Source of the DNA: Caldimonas brevitalea
GTDB taxonomy: Bacteria; Pseudomonadota; Gammaproteobacteria; Burkholderiales; Burkholderiaceae_C
DNA length: 64,000 nt
Assembly: GCF_001017435.1 (NCBI RefSeq)
Contig: NZ_CP011371.1
Coordinates: forward strand, 6,386,001 to 6,450,000
Direction: 5' to 3'
Shown: positions 1-8,059 of the stretch, piece by piece
Layout of the letters: the number at the start of each line of letters is the position of its first letter
Position numbering within the stretch: the stretch's first letter is position 1
The notes under the pieces: generated by a model
What the model was told of the DNA's origin: nothing
What the model saw: the letters and a program-made list of their open reading frames with translations, nothing else
Database searches by the model: none
Translations under genes and position numbers: made by a program

Positions 1-690
1 GTTCGCCTTCAGCGGCCCGTTCACCTGCACCGTCACACGCTCGGTGCGGCGGCGGCCCGTCGGCCCTTCGAACGACCAACTGCTGGCGCCGGCATCCCGC
101 AGGTAAAGCAGGCACCGATGGCGCGACAAGTCGGCAGGGTGGGCAGGCGTTCCGGCACGCTCGAGATAGTCGCGGTGCGCGACCAGCACCGAACGTGTGT
201 CGCACAATGGCCAGGCCACGTGGGTGTCCGGTGCCGCCTGGCTGTGGCGTACGGCCAGGTCGAAACCCTCCTGTGCCAGATTGACGAAACGGTCGGACAG
301 ATCGAGTTCGAGACGGATCTCGGGGTAGCGGTGCAAAAAGGCCGGCAGGTGGGGGGCCAGCGCCTGCCGCCCGAGGGCCACCGGCGCGGTCACACGCACC
401 AGGCCGCGGGGCATGCCGGCCAGGTCACGCACGCTGGCAAAGCTGTGCTGGATGTGCGCAAACGATGCCCGGGTGTCATCCACCAACTGCTGGCCGGCCT
501 CGGTCAACCCCACCGAACGGGTCGTGCGGCGCACCAGCGGCACACCCGCAGCCCGCTCCAGCTCGCTGATGCGCATGCTGACCGACGCCTTCGACACACC
601 GAGGCGCCGCGCCGCCTGGGTGAAGCTGCGGGTTTCGGCGAGCACGCCGAGCAGATGCAGGTCGGCGAGCACGGGAGCCACGCGGTCCAT
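1..690 (-). CDS. LysR-family transcriptional regulator (partial, C-terminus off the window)
   Basis: The reading frame opens with ATG at 690 (MDRVAPVLADLHLLG) and runs without a stop to base 1, giving 230 codons; the C-terminal end is cut by the window edge. Residues of about 3-62 form a LysR winged helix-turn-helix (SFTQAARRLGVSKASVSM followed by RISELERAAGVPLVRRTTR). The rest is the start of a periplasmic-binding-like effector domain. The APVLADLHLLG opening and RRTTRSV motif are typical of the large CrgA-like LysR branch. The target is unknown; a divergent SMP-30 gene starts 626 bases away. A perfect inverted repeat lies 28 bases upstream of the start and is a likely autoregulatory operator. 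Confidence 0.88.
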   Translation of the reverse strand, partial: MDRVAPVLADLHLLGVLAETRSFTQAARRLGVSKASVSMRISELERAAGVPLVRRTTRSVGLTEAGQQLVDDTRASFAHIQHSFASVRDLAGMPRGLVRVTAPVALGRQALAPHLPAFLHRYPEIRLELDLSDRFVNLAQEGFDLAVRHSQAAPDTHVAWPLCDTRSVLVAHRDYLERAGTPAHPADLSRHRCLLYLRDAGASSWSFEGPTGRRRTERVTVQVNGPLKAN

Positions 691-717
691 CTGGGCAGGC
701 GACGACGGTCGGCCTCG

Positions 718-737
718 TTGTTCAATGAGTTGAACAA
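718..737. promoter_or_regulatory. Inverted repeat upstream of the LysR gene (candidate LysR operator)
   Basis: TTGTTCAA-TGAG-TTGAACAA is a perfect 8+8 inverted repeat with a 4-base spacer. It contains the T-N11-A arrangement usual for LysR binding sites and lies just upstream of the minus-strand LysR start. Role as an operator is inferred from position and symmetry. Confidence 0.45.
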
Positions 738-1316
738 TGTACCCACCGCAGAAGCGTTTTCCAAGCCGGGGCAGGAGCTGCGCGTGCACCACAGGCCAGG
801 TCCCGAGGAAGGGCCTTGTTTGCCATCGAGCCGCATGGCGCCCATGCAATTCCGAGCGCCGTTGTGCCTTGGGGGGCGCAAGGCGTACAGACAGATACGG
901 AAAAAATTCCCTGGTGACATCCCGCCCGTCTTGTGTGCGCACTGCCCCGCACCCCGCTCGAGCCAGCTGGGAGGCGCTCCGGCGGTCGATTTCGGCGACT
1001 TTCAGCGACACCGCGCCCCTCCAGCCAGCCCCCCTCGCAGACGGCATGCCTCTTGCTGTTTAAGCAGTGCGACGAAGAGTCTGCGAGCGACCCGTGCTGT
1101 GAGGCGCCGCCGTCGTTGCCGAGTGTTGGCCAGTTTGAGTAGTACGGCGTGTCACGCGCAACCGGTCTCTCACGCTGCCGTTCGCCTTCGGGCCCGGCAG
1201 TGCCAGAACCGACTTCCGTGTGATGTGCCCTGAGCCGCAGCGATCGCGCATCGGCCGACTGCCACGCCCCGCCGACGGGTCAGGCTCGCGACTCTTCGTT
1301 TCGCCTTTGTCGTGTC
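738..1316. other. Intergenic stretch between LysR and SMP-30 genes
   Basis: About 580 bases between two divergent genes. All open frames here are short or antisense extensions without recognisable protein sequence or ribosome binding sites. I see no RNA gene or repeat. It presumably holds the divergent promoters. Confidence 0.4.
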
Positions 1317-2246
1317 ATGTCCGTGGCGTCATCCGCTTCGCCTCCCTGCATCCTGAGCGACCTGCTTGCCGTGTGGCCGGCGCGCGCCGGGCTCGGCGAA
1401 GGCCTCAGCTGGTCGCCACGTCAGCAGGCCTTGTACTGGGTCGACATCGTGCGACAGCGCCTGTATCGCTACACGCCGGCCAACGGTCATCGCGAGCGCT
1501 GGTACTTCGACGAGCCCATTACCGCGGTCGCCGAGCGCCGCGACGGGCCCGGGCTGCTGGTCTCGCTGCGCAGCGGCTTTGCCTACTTCGAACCTGAGGC
1601 TCATGACGGATATGGCCGACTGCGGCGGCTGCACGAGCCGGAACCCGAGCGCCTGGGCAACCGCTTCAACGACGCAAAGTGCGACCCCCTCGGCCGGTAC
1701 TGGGCCAGCACCATGGACGCCGCGGCGCACGCCGCCACCGGCGCCTTGTACCGCTACGACGGCGACGGCCGCTGCACCCGCCATCTCGACCGCCTCTTTG
1801 CGGTGGCCAACGGTCCCTGCTGGTCGCCCGACGGCACCACGCTGTACTTGAGCCACACCAGCGGTGGCGAGGTGTGGGCGTTCGACTTCGACCTGGAGCG
1901 CGGCGAGTTGTCGAGGCAGCGGGTCTGGTTGTCGCTCGCCGCCGGTGACGGGTTGCCCGACGGTCTGACCACCGATGTATTGGGACGGGTGTGGGTCGCG
2001 CGCTGGGGTGCCGCCTGTGTGACCTGCCACGCACCCGACGACGCACGCGAGTTGTTCCGGCTCGCGCTGCCGGCCAGCCAGGTGAGCAATGTCGCCTTCG
2101 GCGGGCCGACGCTGCAGACCCTGTTCATCACCACCGGGCGCTTCGGCTTGTCCGCAGAACAGTTGCAGGCCGAACCCCTGGCCGGGGCCTTGTTCGCGAT
2201 CGAGACCGACACGACCGGCTTGCCGCCCACCCCTTACGCCGGTTGA
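1317..2246 (+). CDS. SMP-30/gluconolactonase/LRE family protein
   Basis: A 309-residue six-bladed beta-propeller lactonase-type enzyme, predicted to hydrolyse a sugar or aldonic lactone in the cytoplasm with a bound divalent metal. The metal-ligand positions of the family can be read: Glu28 in LGEGLSWSP, Asn165 in ANGPCWSPDG and Asp215 in GLPDGLTTD. Their spacing (137 and 50 residues) matches the known SMP-30 triad. Asn118 in NRFNDAKCDPLGRYW corresponds to the substrate-contact Asn. No signal peptide is visible and no strong Shine-Dalgarno precedes ATG 1317. It stands alone between a divergent LysR gene and a convergent phoX-type gene, so its substrate cannot be inferred. Confidence 0.88.
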   Translation: MSVASSASPPCILSDLLAVWPARAGLGEGLSWSPRQQALYWVDIVRQRLYRYTPANGHRERWYFDEPITAVAERRDGPGLLVSLRSGFAYFEPEAHDGYGRLRRLHEPEPERLGNRFNDAKCDPLGRYWASTMDAAAHAATGALYRYDGDGRCTRHLDRLFAVANGPCWSPDGTTLYLSHTSGGEVWAFDFDLERGELSRQRVWLSLAAGDGLPDGLTTDVLGRVWVARWGAACVTCHAPDDARELFRLALPASQVSNVAFGGPTLQTLFITTGRFGLSAEQLQAEPLAGALFAIETDTTGLPPTPYAG

Positions 2247-2295
2247 GCGACCTCCGGCCCTCGAGAGCGGACCGTGCCGCGTCAGCTCGCGCGAC

Positions 2296-4203
2296 TCAGG
2301 TGCCGATCACACCGCCGTCGAGCCGACGCACCACCACGGTCGCCGAACGAGGCCGGCCACCGTCGGGCCAGCGCGAATAACGACCGGGATCGGCCGGGTC
2401 ACTGCGCTCGGAGGGTGTCTCGCCGGGATGCTGGATGTTGACGAACAGCGTGCGCAGGTCGGGCGACATGGTGGCGCCGGTCACCTCGCTGCCGGGCGGC
2501 GCGACGAGAAAGCGGCGGATCTCGCCGGTGCGCACGTCGGCGGCCAGCATCGCGTTCTGCGGCAGGCGCGCGTAATCGCCCTTGCCCATCTGCGTGCTCG
2601 ACGCATCGGTGTCGATCCACAGCACGCCGCGCGGGTCGATCCACAGGCCGTCGGGGCTGCCGAAGGCGTCGCCCTTCACGTTGCCCTGCGCCTCGGCACG
2701 CGTGTTGGCCGGGTCACCCGCCAGCACGAAGTGATTCCAGGCGAAGGTGATGCCGTCGAAGTCACCGTCTTCCTGCCAGCGGATGATCTGCCCCATCGTG
2801 TTGTTGGCGCGCGGGTTGGCCGCGTCGGTCGCCGGCTGGCCCTCGGTGCCGCGGCTGGTGTTGTTGGTCAGCGTGCAATAGACCTCGCGGCGCTGCGGGT
2901 CGACGGCCAGCCACTCGGGCCGGTCCATCTTGGTGGCGCCTAGCGCGTCGCTGGCTTGCCGCGCCTTCACCAGCACTTCACCCTGGTCGGCAAAACCCTG
3001 CGCGGCCGTCAGCGGGCCCTGGCCCTGCACCAGCGGCAGCCAGCGGCCGCGGCCGTCGGCGTCGAAGCGCGCGACATACAGCGTGCCGTGGTCGAGCAGC
3101 TCACGGTTGGCCTTGGCACCGCCGGGGCGGATGGCATCGCGCGAGACGAATTTGTAGAGGTATTCGAAGCGCGCGTCCTCGCCCGAATAGACCACCGCCC
3201 GGCCGTCGCGTGTCACCGCGACCGTCGCGCCTTCATGCGTGCCGCGCCCGATGGCCGTGCGCTTGACCGGTGTCGACTCGGGGTCGCTCGGGTCGAACTC
3301 GACGATCCAGCCGAACCGGTTGGGCTCGTTCGGGTGGCGCGTGGCATCGAAACGTTCGTCGTGCTCATGCCAGCGATAGCCCCAGCCGTTGGGCCGCAAG
3401 CCCCATCGTTTGGCATGGGCGTCGGGTTGGGCCGGCCCATGGAAGTAGCCGAAGAAGTTCTCCTCGCCGGCCAGGTAGGTGCCCCAGGGTGTCTTGCCGC
3501 TGGCGCAGTTGTTCATCGTGCCGAGCACCCGCCGGCCGCCCGGGTCGGCGGCGGTGCGCAGCAAGGCATGGCCTGCGGCCGGCCCGCCCACCAGCATCGG
3601 CGTGTAGGCCGTGACGCGGCGGGCGTAGCGCGACGGGCGCACCACCTGCCAGCTGCCGTCGGTCTGCCGCGCGATCTCGATCACCGAAAAGCCGTGCGCC
3701 GCCTGTGCCTTGCGCACTTTCTCGGCCGACCACGTGGCCATGCCGTCGGGATGCAGCAGCCCGTCATCGGTGTATTCATGGTTCATCACGAGCAAGCCGC
3801 GGTGCGGGTCGCCCCCGAGCGGGTAGAAGTGCAGGCCGTCGTGATGCATGCCCATCTGCACCGCCTGCTCATCGGCCGTGTTGCTCGCATCGGGCTTGAA
3901 GGCCGGCATGTTGCCTGGCACCCCCACCGGCTCACCCCAAGGTGCCAGCACGCTGGCGACATAACCGCGCGGCACCGTGACCCGATCGCCCACGCTCATC
4001 GACACCGACTCGAAACCGAGCAACGGGCCCGTGCTGTCACCCGCGGGGGTCGCACATCCGGGCAGCAGCGGCGCGAGCACGCCGGTGACCGCTGCGGACA
4101 GGCCGCCCCAGACAAAACGGCGGCGCCGTGGATCGGAGAGGCTGTGGATGTCGGGGTTGCCGGACCGGTTCGAATCTTCCAGCGTGTCGTGGTCTTTGGC
4201 CAT
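2296..4203 (-). CDS. PhoX-family (DUF839) phosphatase-like exported protein
   Basis: A 635-residue protein of the PhoX/DUF839 family, calcium-dependent alkaline-phosphatase-like enzymes of the periplasm. The frame is open to 4311, but ATG 4203 (MAKDHDTLEDSNRS) places a twin-arginine signal in a normal position: DPRRRRFVWGG at residues 24-34, a hydrophobic stretch, then the lipobox LPGC with Cys50. It is therefore probably a Tat-exported lipoprotein. The family signature MGMHHDGLHFYPL, a GEENFFGYF segment and a conserved C-terminal block (ATMSPDLRTLFVNIQHPGE) are visible. No Pho box was recognised upstream. It ends 50 bases from the convergent SMP-30 gene. Actual phosphatase activity is inference from the family. 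Confidence 0.87.
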   Translation of the reverse strand: MAKDHDTLEDSNRSGNPDIHSLSDPRRRRFVWGGLSAAVTGVLAPLLPGCATPAGDSTGPLLGFESVSMSVGDRVTVPRGYVASVLAPWGEPVGVPGNMPAFKPDASNTADEQAVQMGMHHDGLHFYPLGGDPHRGLLVMNHEYTDDGLLHPDGMATWSAEKVRKAQAAHGFSVIEIARQTDGSWQVVRPSRYARRVTAYTPMLVGGPAAGHALLRTAADPGGRRVLGTMNNCASGKTPWGTYLAGEENFFGYFHGPAQPDAHAKRWGLRPNGWGYRWHEHDERFDATRHPNEPNRFGWIVEFDPSDPESTPVKRTAIGRGTHEGATVAVTRDGRAVVYSGEDARFEYLYKFVSRDAIRPGGAKANRELLDHGTLYVARFDADGRGRWLPLVQGQGPLTAAQGFADQGEVLVKARQASDALGATKMDRPEWLAVDPQRREVYCTLTNNTSRGTEGQPATDAANPRANNTMGQIIRWQEDGDFDGITFAWNHFVLAGDPANTRAEAQGNVKGDAFGSPDGLWIDPRGVLWIDTDASSTQMGKGDYARLPQNAMLAADVRTGEIRRFLVAPPGSEVTGATMSPDLRTLFVNIQHPGETPSERSDPADPGRYSRWPDGGRPRSATVVVRRLDGGVIGT

Positions 4204-4280
4204 GGTCGGTGTGCAATCTCTCGTGGGAACGACGAGCGATTGTGCCGAGGCCCTGCCCCGGGCCGCAGGGGAAGTGTGAC

Positions 4281-4314
4281 GCGGTGAAGCGGCGCGCACG
4301 CAGCGCTTCACCGC
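4281..4314. repeat. 11-bp inverted repeat between two minus-strand genes
   Basis: GCGGTGAAGCG and CGCTTCACCGC form a perfect 11-base inverted repeat with a 12-base spacer. It lies about 43 bases downstream of the stop of the 4358-4864 gene and about 78 bases upstream of the phoX-type start. No T-run follows on either strand, so it is either a rho-assisted 3' stem or an operator. Confidence 0.5.
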
Positions 4315-4357
4315 CCACGACGCAAAACGACCAGCGGCGGGTGTGGCCCGCCGGCCT

Positions 4358-4864
4358 TCAGAACGGCTCGTCCGCCGGACGCACCTCGATGCCGAGGGTC
4401 GACGCCAGGTTCAGCATCTCGGCGTCGTCCTCGCGCCGGGTGATCCAGCCGCCGTAGGCATCGCCCTCGGTGTTCCAGTTCCACAGCGTGAAGCCGGCCT
4501 GCTGCAACTGCTCGTGGGCCAACTGCATCAAGTCTTCGACGCTGGTGCTGTCGAGAAAGTCTTCATCTTCGGTGTCGTCGATGCCCCAGTCGATCTCCAG
4601 CCCGGCGGCCTGGGTGAGACGGTCGAGGCAGGCAATGAAAGACTGGGTGTCTTTCCAGTCGACGTAATAGCCCGACTCCCAATCGATGACGTCCTTCAGG
4701 GTCCACAGCAAGTCTGCGGGGTCGAGGACTTCTTCGTCGTCGGCGCCCATTTCTTCCGAGAAAGTGGCGAACTGCTCCTCGGCCACTTCCGCACTGGCGA
4801 CATTGATCAACTCCAACAGACGCTTGACGGCGGCGCGCTGGTCTTGCGGCTCCTCGTAGCTCAT
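4358..4864 (-). CDS. Conserved acidic hypothetical protein (DUF6630-like)
   Basis: A 168-residue very acidic protein. The frame is open further upstream, but ATG 4864 (MSYEEPQDQRAAVKRLLELIN) has a strong AGGGAGGAG ribosome binding site about seven bases before it. No signal peptide, membrane helix or catalytic motif is visible. The sequence reads as a small soluble alpha/beta domain with Trp/Tyr-rich segments (DVIDWESGYYVDWKDT and HEQLQQAGFTLWNWNTEGDAYGGWI). The assignment to DUF6630 is from memory of the family and not certain. Function is unknown; it does not obviously pair with its neighbours. Confidence 0.72.
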   Translation of the reverse strand: MSYEEPQDQRAAVKRLLELINVASAEVAEEQFATFSEEMGADDEEVLDPADLLWTLKDVIDWESGYYVDWKDTQSFIACLDRLTQAAGLEIDWGIDDTEDEDFLDSTSVEDLMQLAHEQLQQAGFTLWNWNTEGDAYGGWITRREDDAEMLNLASTLGIEVRPADEPF

Positions 4865-5048
4865 AGCTGGCTCCTCCCTGGTGCCCGATGAGGTCGCAGA
4901 ATAGCGGCGCGTGCACGCCATGTGAACCGCCCCTCAGACGGTCTCGCCTTTCAGGCAGCACTCAGGTCGGGTGGGCACTATGGCGCGCGGCCGCACGGGC
5001 CAACGTTGTGCCGAGGCCAGTCGCAGTGGGCGCAGCGGGCGCGTGAGC

Positions 5049-5507
5049 TCAATGCCGCGTCGCGTGTATCACCTCCTCGACGCTATGCGTCACATCGGTC
5101 GACGCGACCTCGGCGAAGTCCCCCCGCAGCACCTTCAGCGCATAACGCTCCCGGTTGATTTCGTCGGCGCTGCGGATGCCCAGACGGCGCAGCACCGGCA
5201 ACGGCGGGCACCAGCCCTGCAGGGTGTGTTGCAACAAGAAACCGGCAACGGCAGCCGGCACCAGCAACCACTTGCGGTTGACCGTCAGGCCGAGGGCCAT
5301 GCCGACCAGGCTGAACGACGCTGCGCCCGTCTCGAGGCAACGCTCCAGATCCCACTCACGGTCCAGCTCGCGCAGCCGGTACTCGATGTACTCCGGGCCG
5401 CGCTGCGCGGCATAGGCAATCTGCGCCTCGGTGTTGCGACGGATGCGCTCGTCGGCGTTTTCGCTGCTGACCGCGATGTGCCGCGCGGTGGTCTTGAGGG
5501 TCTCCAT
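5049..5507 (-). CDS. DUF2892-type small membrane protein
   Basis: A 152-residue protein starting at ATG 5507 (METLKTTARHI), five bases after AAGGAG; the in-frame GTG at 5513 abuts that site and is rejected. The N-terminal half is charged and predicted helical (ENADERIRRNTEAQIAYA). It is followed by a hydrophobic hairpin around residues 62-100 (SFSLVGMALGLTVNRKW, LLVPAAVAGFLLQHTLQGW) and the C-P-x-L-P-V-L-R-R-L-G motif found at the end of DUF2892/YgaP-like membrane domains. Inner-membrane location is likely. Role unknown. It is divergent from the SDR operon that follows. Confidence 0.75.
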   Translation of the reverse strand: METLKTTARHIAVSSENADERIRRNTEAQIAYAAQRGPEYIEYRLRELDREWDLERCLETGAASFSLVGMALGLTVNRKWLLVPAAVAGFLLQHTLQGWCPPLPVLRRLGIRSADEINRERYALKVLRGDFAEVASTDVTHSVEEVIHATRH

Positions 5508-5606
5508 GCGCACTCCTTGTACTGATCACTGCACAGCCTTTCGAGCAACCGATGTACCCGGCAGACCCCGCTCCCCGGCGCCCGCCCGCTGCCGCACAAT
5601 GTCCCC

Positions 5607-6359
5607 ATGAGCACCTGCCCCATCACCCTCATCACCGGTGCCAGCCGCGGCATCGGAGCCGCCTGCGCCGTGTTGTGTGCCCGCCGCGGCCACCGTGTCG
5701 TCGTCAATTACGCCCGTGACGAGGCGGCCGCCGAGGACGTTGCGCGACAAGTGCAACAAGCCGGCGGGTCGTCGCTGTTGCTGCAAGCCGACGTGTCGGT
5801 CGAAAGCGACGTGATGAGGATGTTCGACAGCATCGACCGTCAGTGGGGCCGGCTGACCGGGCTGGTCAACAACGCCGGCATCGTCGACGTGAAGGCCCGC
5901 GTCGACGAGATGAGCCTCGAGCGGGTGCAGCGGATGTTCGCGATCAACGTGTTCGGCTCGTTCCTGTGCGCGCGCGAAGCGGTCAAGCGCATGAGCCGCC
6001 GCCATGGCGGCGACGGCGGGGCCATCGTCAATATCTCGTCGGTCGCGGCGCGTGCCGGCAGTGCCGGGCAATACGTCGACTACGCCGCGAGCAAAGGGGC
6101 GATCGACACTTTCACGATGGGACTGGCCAAGGAGGTGGCCGCCGAAGGCATCCGCGTCAATGCCGTGCGTCCCGGCATCACCGACACCGACATCCACGGC
6201 TCCGGCGGTGAACCGGACCGTGCGCGGCTGCTGGCCTCCCAGATCCCGCTGCAGCGGCCCGGCCGCCCGGAAGAGATCGCCGAGGCCGTCGTGTGGCTGC
6301 TGTCGGACGCGGCCAGCTACACCACCGGTGCCTTCCTCGATGTCGGCGGCGGGCGGTGA
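5607..6359 (+). CDS. SDR-family oxidoreductase (FabG/glucose-1-dehydrogenase-like)
   Basis: A 250-residue classical short-chain dehydrogenase. The NAD(P)-binding motif TGASRGIG is at residues 10-17, NNAG is present, and the catalytic Ser-Tyr-Lys set is NISSVAARAGS with Tyr159 and Lys163 in YAASK. The C-terminal PEEIAEAVVWLLSDAASYTTGAFLDVGGG is the usual SDR end, where the substrate loop ITDTDIHGSGGEPDR is not diagnostic. It begins a tight operon: marC follows after three bases and the nitronate monooxygenase after four more. Substrate unknown. Confidence 0.9.
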   Translation: MSTCPITLITGASRGIGAACAVLCARRGHRVVVNYARDEAAAEDVARQVQQAGGSSLLLQADVSVESDVMRMFDSIDRQWGRLTGLVNNAGIVDVKARVDEMSLERVQRMFAINVFGSFLCAREAVKRMSRRHGGDGGAIVNISSVAARAGSAGQYVDYAASKGAIDTFTMGLAKEVAAEGIRVNAVRPGITDTDIHGSGGEPDRARLLASQIPLQRPGRPEEIAEAVVWLLSDAASYTTGAFLDVGGGR

Positions 6360-6362
6360 AGC

Positions 6363-6992
6363 ATGGACTTGCTCAAGCCGTTGATCGCCTTGCTGGCCAT
6401 CGTCAACCCGATCGGGGTGGTGCCGTTTTTCATCCACTTCACGCGCGGCTTCAACGCCGTACAGCGGCGCCACACGATCCGCGTCGCGTCGTTCAGTGCC
6501 TTCGTGGTGGTGGCGGTGAGTGCGGTGGCCGGCCTGCGGGTGATCGAGTTCTTCGGCATCTCGATCGCGTCGTTCCAGGTCGGCGGCGGCCTGCTGCTGC
6601 TGATCAGCGCGATGCAGATGCTGCAGGCACACCCTGCCGAGACCAGCGAGGACGATGTCAACGAGGGCGCGACCAAGGCCGACGCTGGCGCCAGCATCGC
6701 CGTCGTGCCCCTGACCATTCCGCTGCTCACCGGTCCTGCCACCATTTCGACGATGGTCATTTACGCGCAAAAGACGCAGCACTGGTGGGAGCTGGGGGTG
6801 TTGGTGGGCTACGGCGTCGTGATCGGCGCGGCGGCCTTTCTTGCGTTGTCGGCCTCCAGCCGCATCGCCAAGCTGCTGGGGCAGACCGGCATCAACGTGA
6901 TGACCCGCTTGATGGGCTTGATCCTCGCGGCACTGGCGGTCGAGATCATGGCCGACGGGCTCGGCAAACTGTTTCCTGCATTGGGAGGATGA
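6363..6992 (+). CDS. MarC-family (UPF0056) integral membrane protein
   Basis: A 209-residue inner-membrane protein of the MarC/NAAT family with about six hydrophobic segments. Family landmarks include LLAIVNPIGVVPFFIHFT near the N-terminus, a central VVPLTIPLLTGPATISTMV segment and GLILAALAVEIMADGL at the end. MarC proteins were once linked to multiple antibiotic resistance but their transport role is unsettled. The start ATG 6363 lies three bases after the SDR stop, so translation is probably coupled. Confidence 0.9.
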   Translation: MDLLKPLIALLAIVNPIGVVPFFIHFTRGFNAVQRRHTIRVASFSAFVVVAVSAVAGLRVIEFFGISIASFQVGGGLLLLISAMQMLQAHPAETSEDDVNEGATKADAGASIAVVPLTIPLLTGPATISTMVIYAQKTQHWWELGVLVGYGVVIGAAAFLALSASSRIAKLLGQTGINVMTRLMGLILAALAVEIMADGLGKLFPALGG

Positions 6993-6996
6993 CGTG

Positions 6997-8046
6997 ATGA
7001 TGAAGAACCCCTTGATCGACCGCCTCGGCATCCGCCATCCGGTGATGCTCGCGCCGATGGGTGGCGAAGCCGCCTGCGCCGAACTGGTGGCGGCCGTCAG
7101 CGAGGCTGGCGGTTTGGGCATCCTCGGCGCGGCCTACATGGCGCCGACGCGCATCACCGAGGTGATCGCGCAAATCCGTTCGCTGACTTCACAACCCTTC
7201 GGGGTCAACCTGTTCTGCCCGCAACGCTGGCAACCCGAGGAGGCCTTGACCCAAGGTTATGCACAACGCCTGGCGCGCTTCCATGCCGAGCTCGGGCTGC
7301 CCCCGGCCCAGGTGCCCGAACGCTTCGAGGAATCCTTCGACGCGCAATTCGACGCCGTGATGGCGGCCCGGGTGCCGCTGTTCAGCTACACCTTCGGTGA
7401 CCTCGGCCTCGAACGCACCCGCGCCTTGCAGGCCCAGGGTGCGGTGGTGGTGGGCACCGCCACGCAGGTGCGCGAAGCGGTGCAACTGCAGGCCAGCGGT
7501 GCCGACGCGGTGGTGGCGCAAGGCGCCGAGGCCGGCGCGCACCGCGGCAGCTTTTTGGGCGAGCGCGACGAAGGGCTGGTCGGCACCATCGCTTTGGTGC
7601 CTCAGGTGGTCGATGCGGTCCAGATCCCGGTCATCGCAGCCGGTGGCATCGCTGACGCTCGTGGTGTACGCGCCGCTCAGGTGCTGGGCGCGAGCGCGGT
7701 GGCGGTGGGCACGGCCTTTCTGCTCGCCGACGAATGCCCGATCGCCCCGGCCTACCGGGACGCCTTGCGCTCGGCGCACGAGAGCGACACAGTGCTGACG
7801 CGGGCCTTCAGCGGCCGCTGGGCGCGCGGTATCGCCAACCGTTTCACGCGCGACATGGCGGCGGCGCCGCTGCCGCCCTTCCCCATCCCGAACGCCTTGA
7901 CCCGGCCGCTGCGGCAAGCCGCCGCCCGCAGCGGGCAAGCCCAGTTCATGTCCTTGTGGGCCGGCCAGGCCGTCACGCTGGCGCGGCCGATGCCGGCGGC
8001 GCAGCTGGTCGCAGCCTTGGCCCAGGGGTGGCAGCCGGACGCCTGA
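6997..8046 (+). CDS. Nitronate monooxygenase (2-nitropropane dioxygenase-like)
   Basis: A 349-residue FMN-dependent TIM-barrel enzyme of the nitronate monooxygenase family, which oxidises alkyl nitronates such as propionate-3-nitronate. Seen motifs: RHPVMLAPMGG near the N-terminus, the flavin-phosphate region VIAAGGIADARGVRAAQVLGA, and QGAEAGAHRGSFLG, which carries the conserved His/Gly-rich active-site loop. GGGAGG precedes a GTG-ATG-ATG cluster; ATG 6997 gives the best spacing. It overlaps nothing but follows marC by four bases, so SDR-marC-nmo form one transcript. Confidence 0.9.
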   Translation: MMKNPLIDRLGIRHPVMLAPMGGEAACAELVAAVSEAGGLGILGAAYMAPTRITEVIAQIRSLTSQPFGVNLFCPQRWQPEEALTQGYAQRLARFHAELGLPPAQVPERFEESFDAQFDAVMAARVPLFSYTFGDLGLERTRALQAQGAVVVGTATQVREAVQLQASGADAVVAQGAEAGAHRGSFLGERDEGLVGTIALVPQVVDAVQIPVIAAGGIADARGVRAAQVLGASAVAVGTAFLLADECPIAPAYRDALRSAHESDTVLTRAFSGRWARGIANRFTRDMAAAPLPPFPIPNALTRPLRQAAARSGQAQFMSLWAGQAVTLARPMPAAQLVAALAQGWQPDA

Positions 8047-8059
8047 GCGCGTCGCCGTT

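Noticed and set aside
118..1233. 371-codon plus-strand ORF covering the left edge
   Set aside because: Antisense to the LysR gene, whose minus-strand frame has clear family sequence; the plus-strand product has no domain and no ribosome binding site.
4164..4178. GGTTCGAATC resembling a tRNA T-loop
   Set aside because: Lies in the N-terminal coding part of the PhoX-type gene and has no surrounding cloverleaf.
5526..7121. 531-codon minus-strand ORF over the SDR-marC region
   Set aside because: Shadow of two well-conserved plus-strand genes; composition (His, Arg, Gln, Asp-rich) is typical of antisense frames in high-GC DNA.
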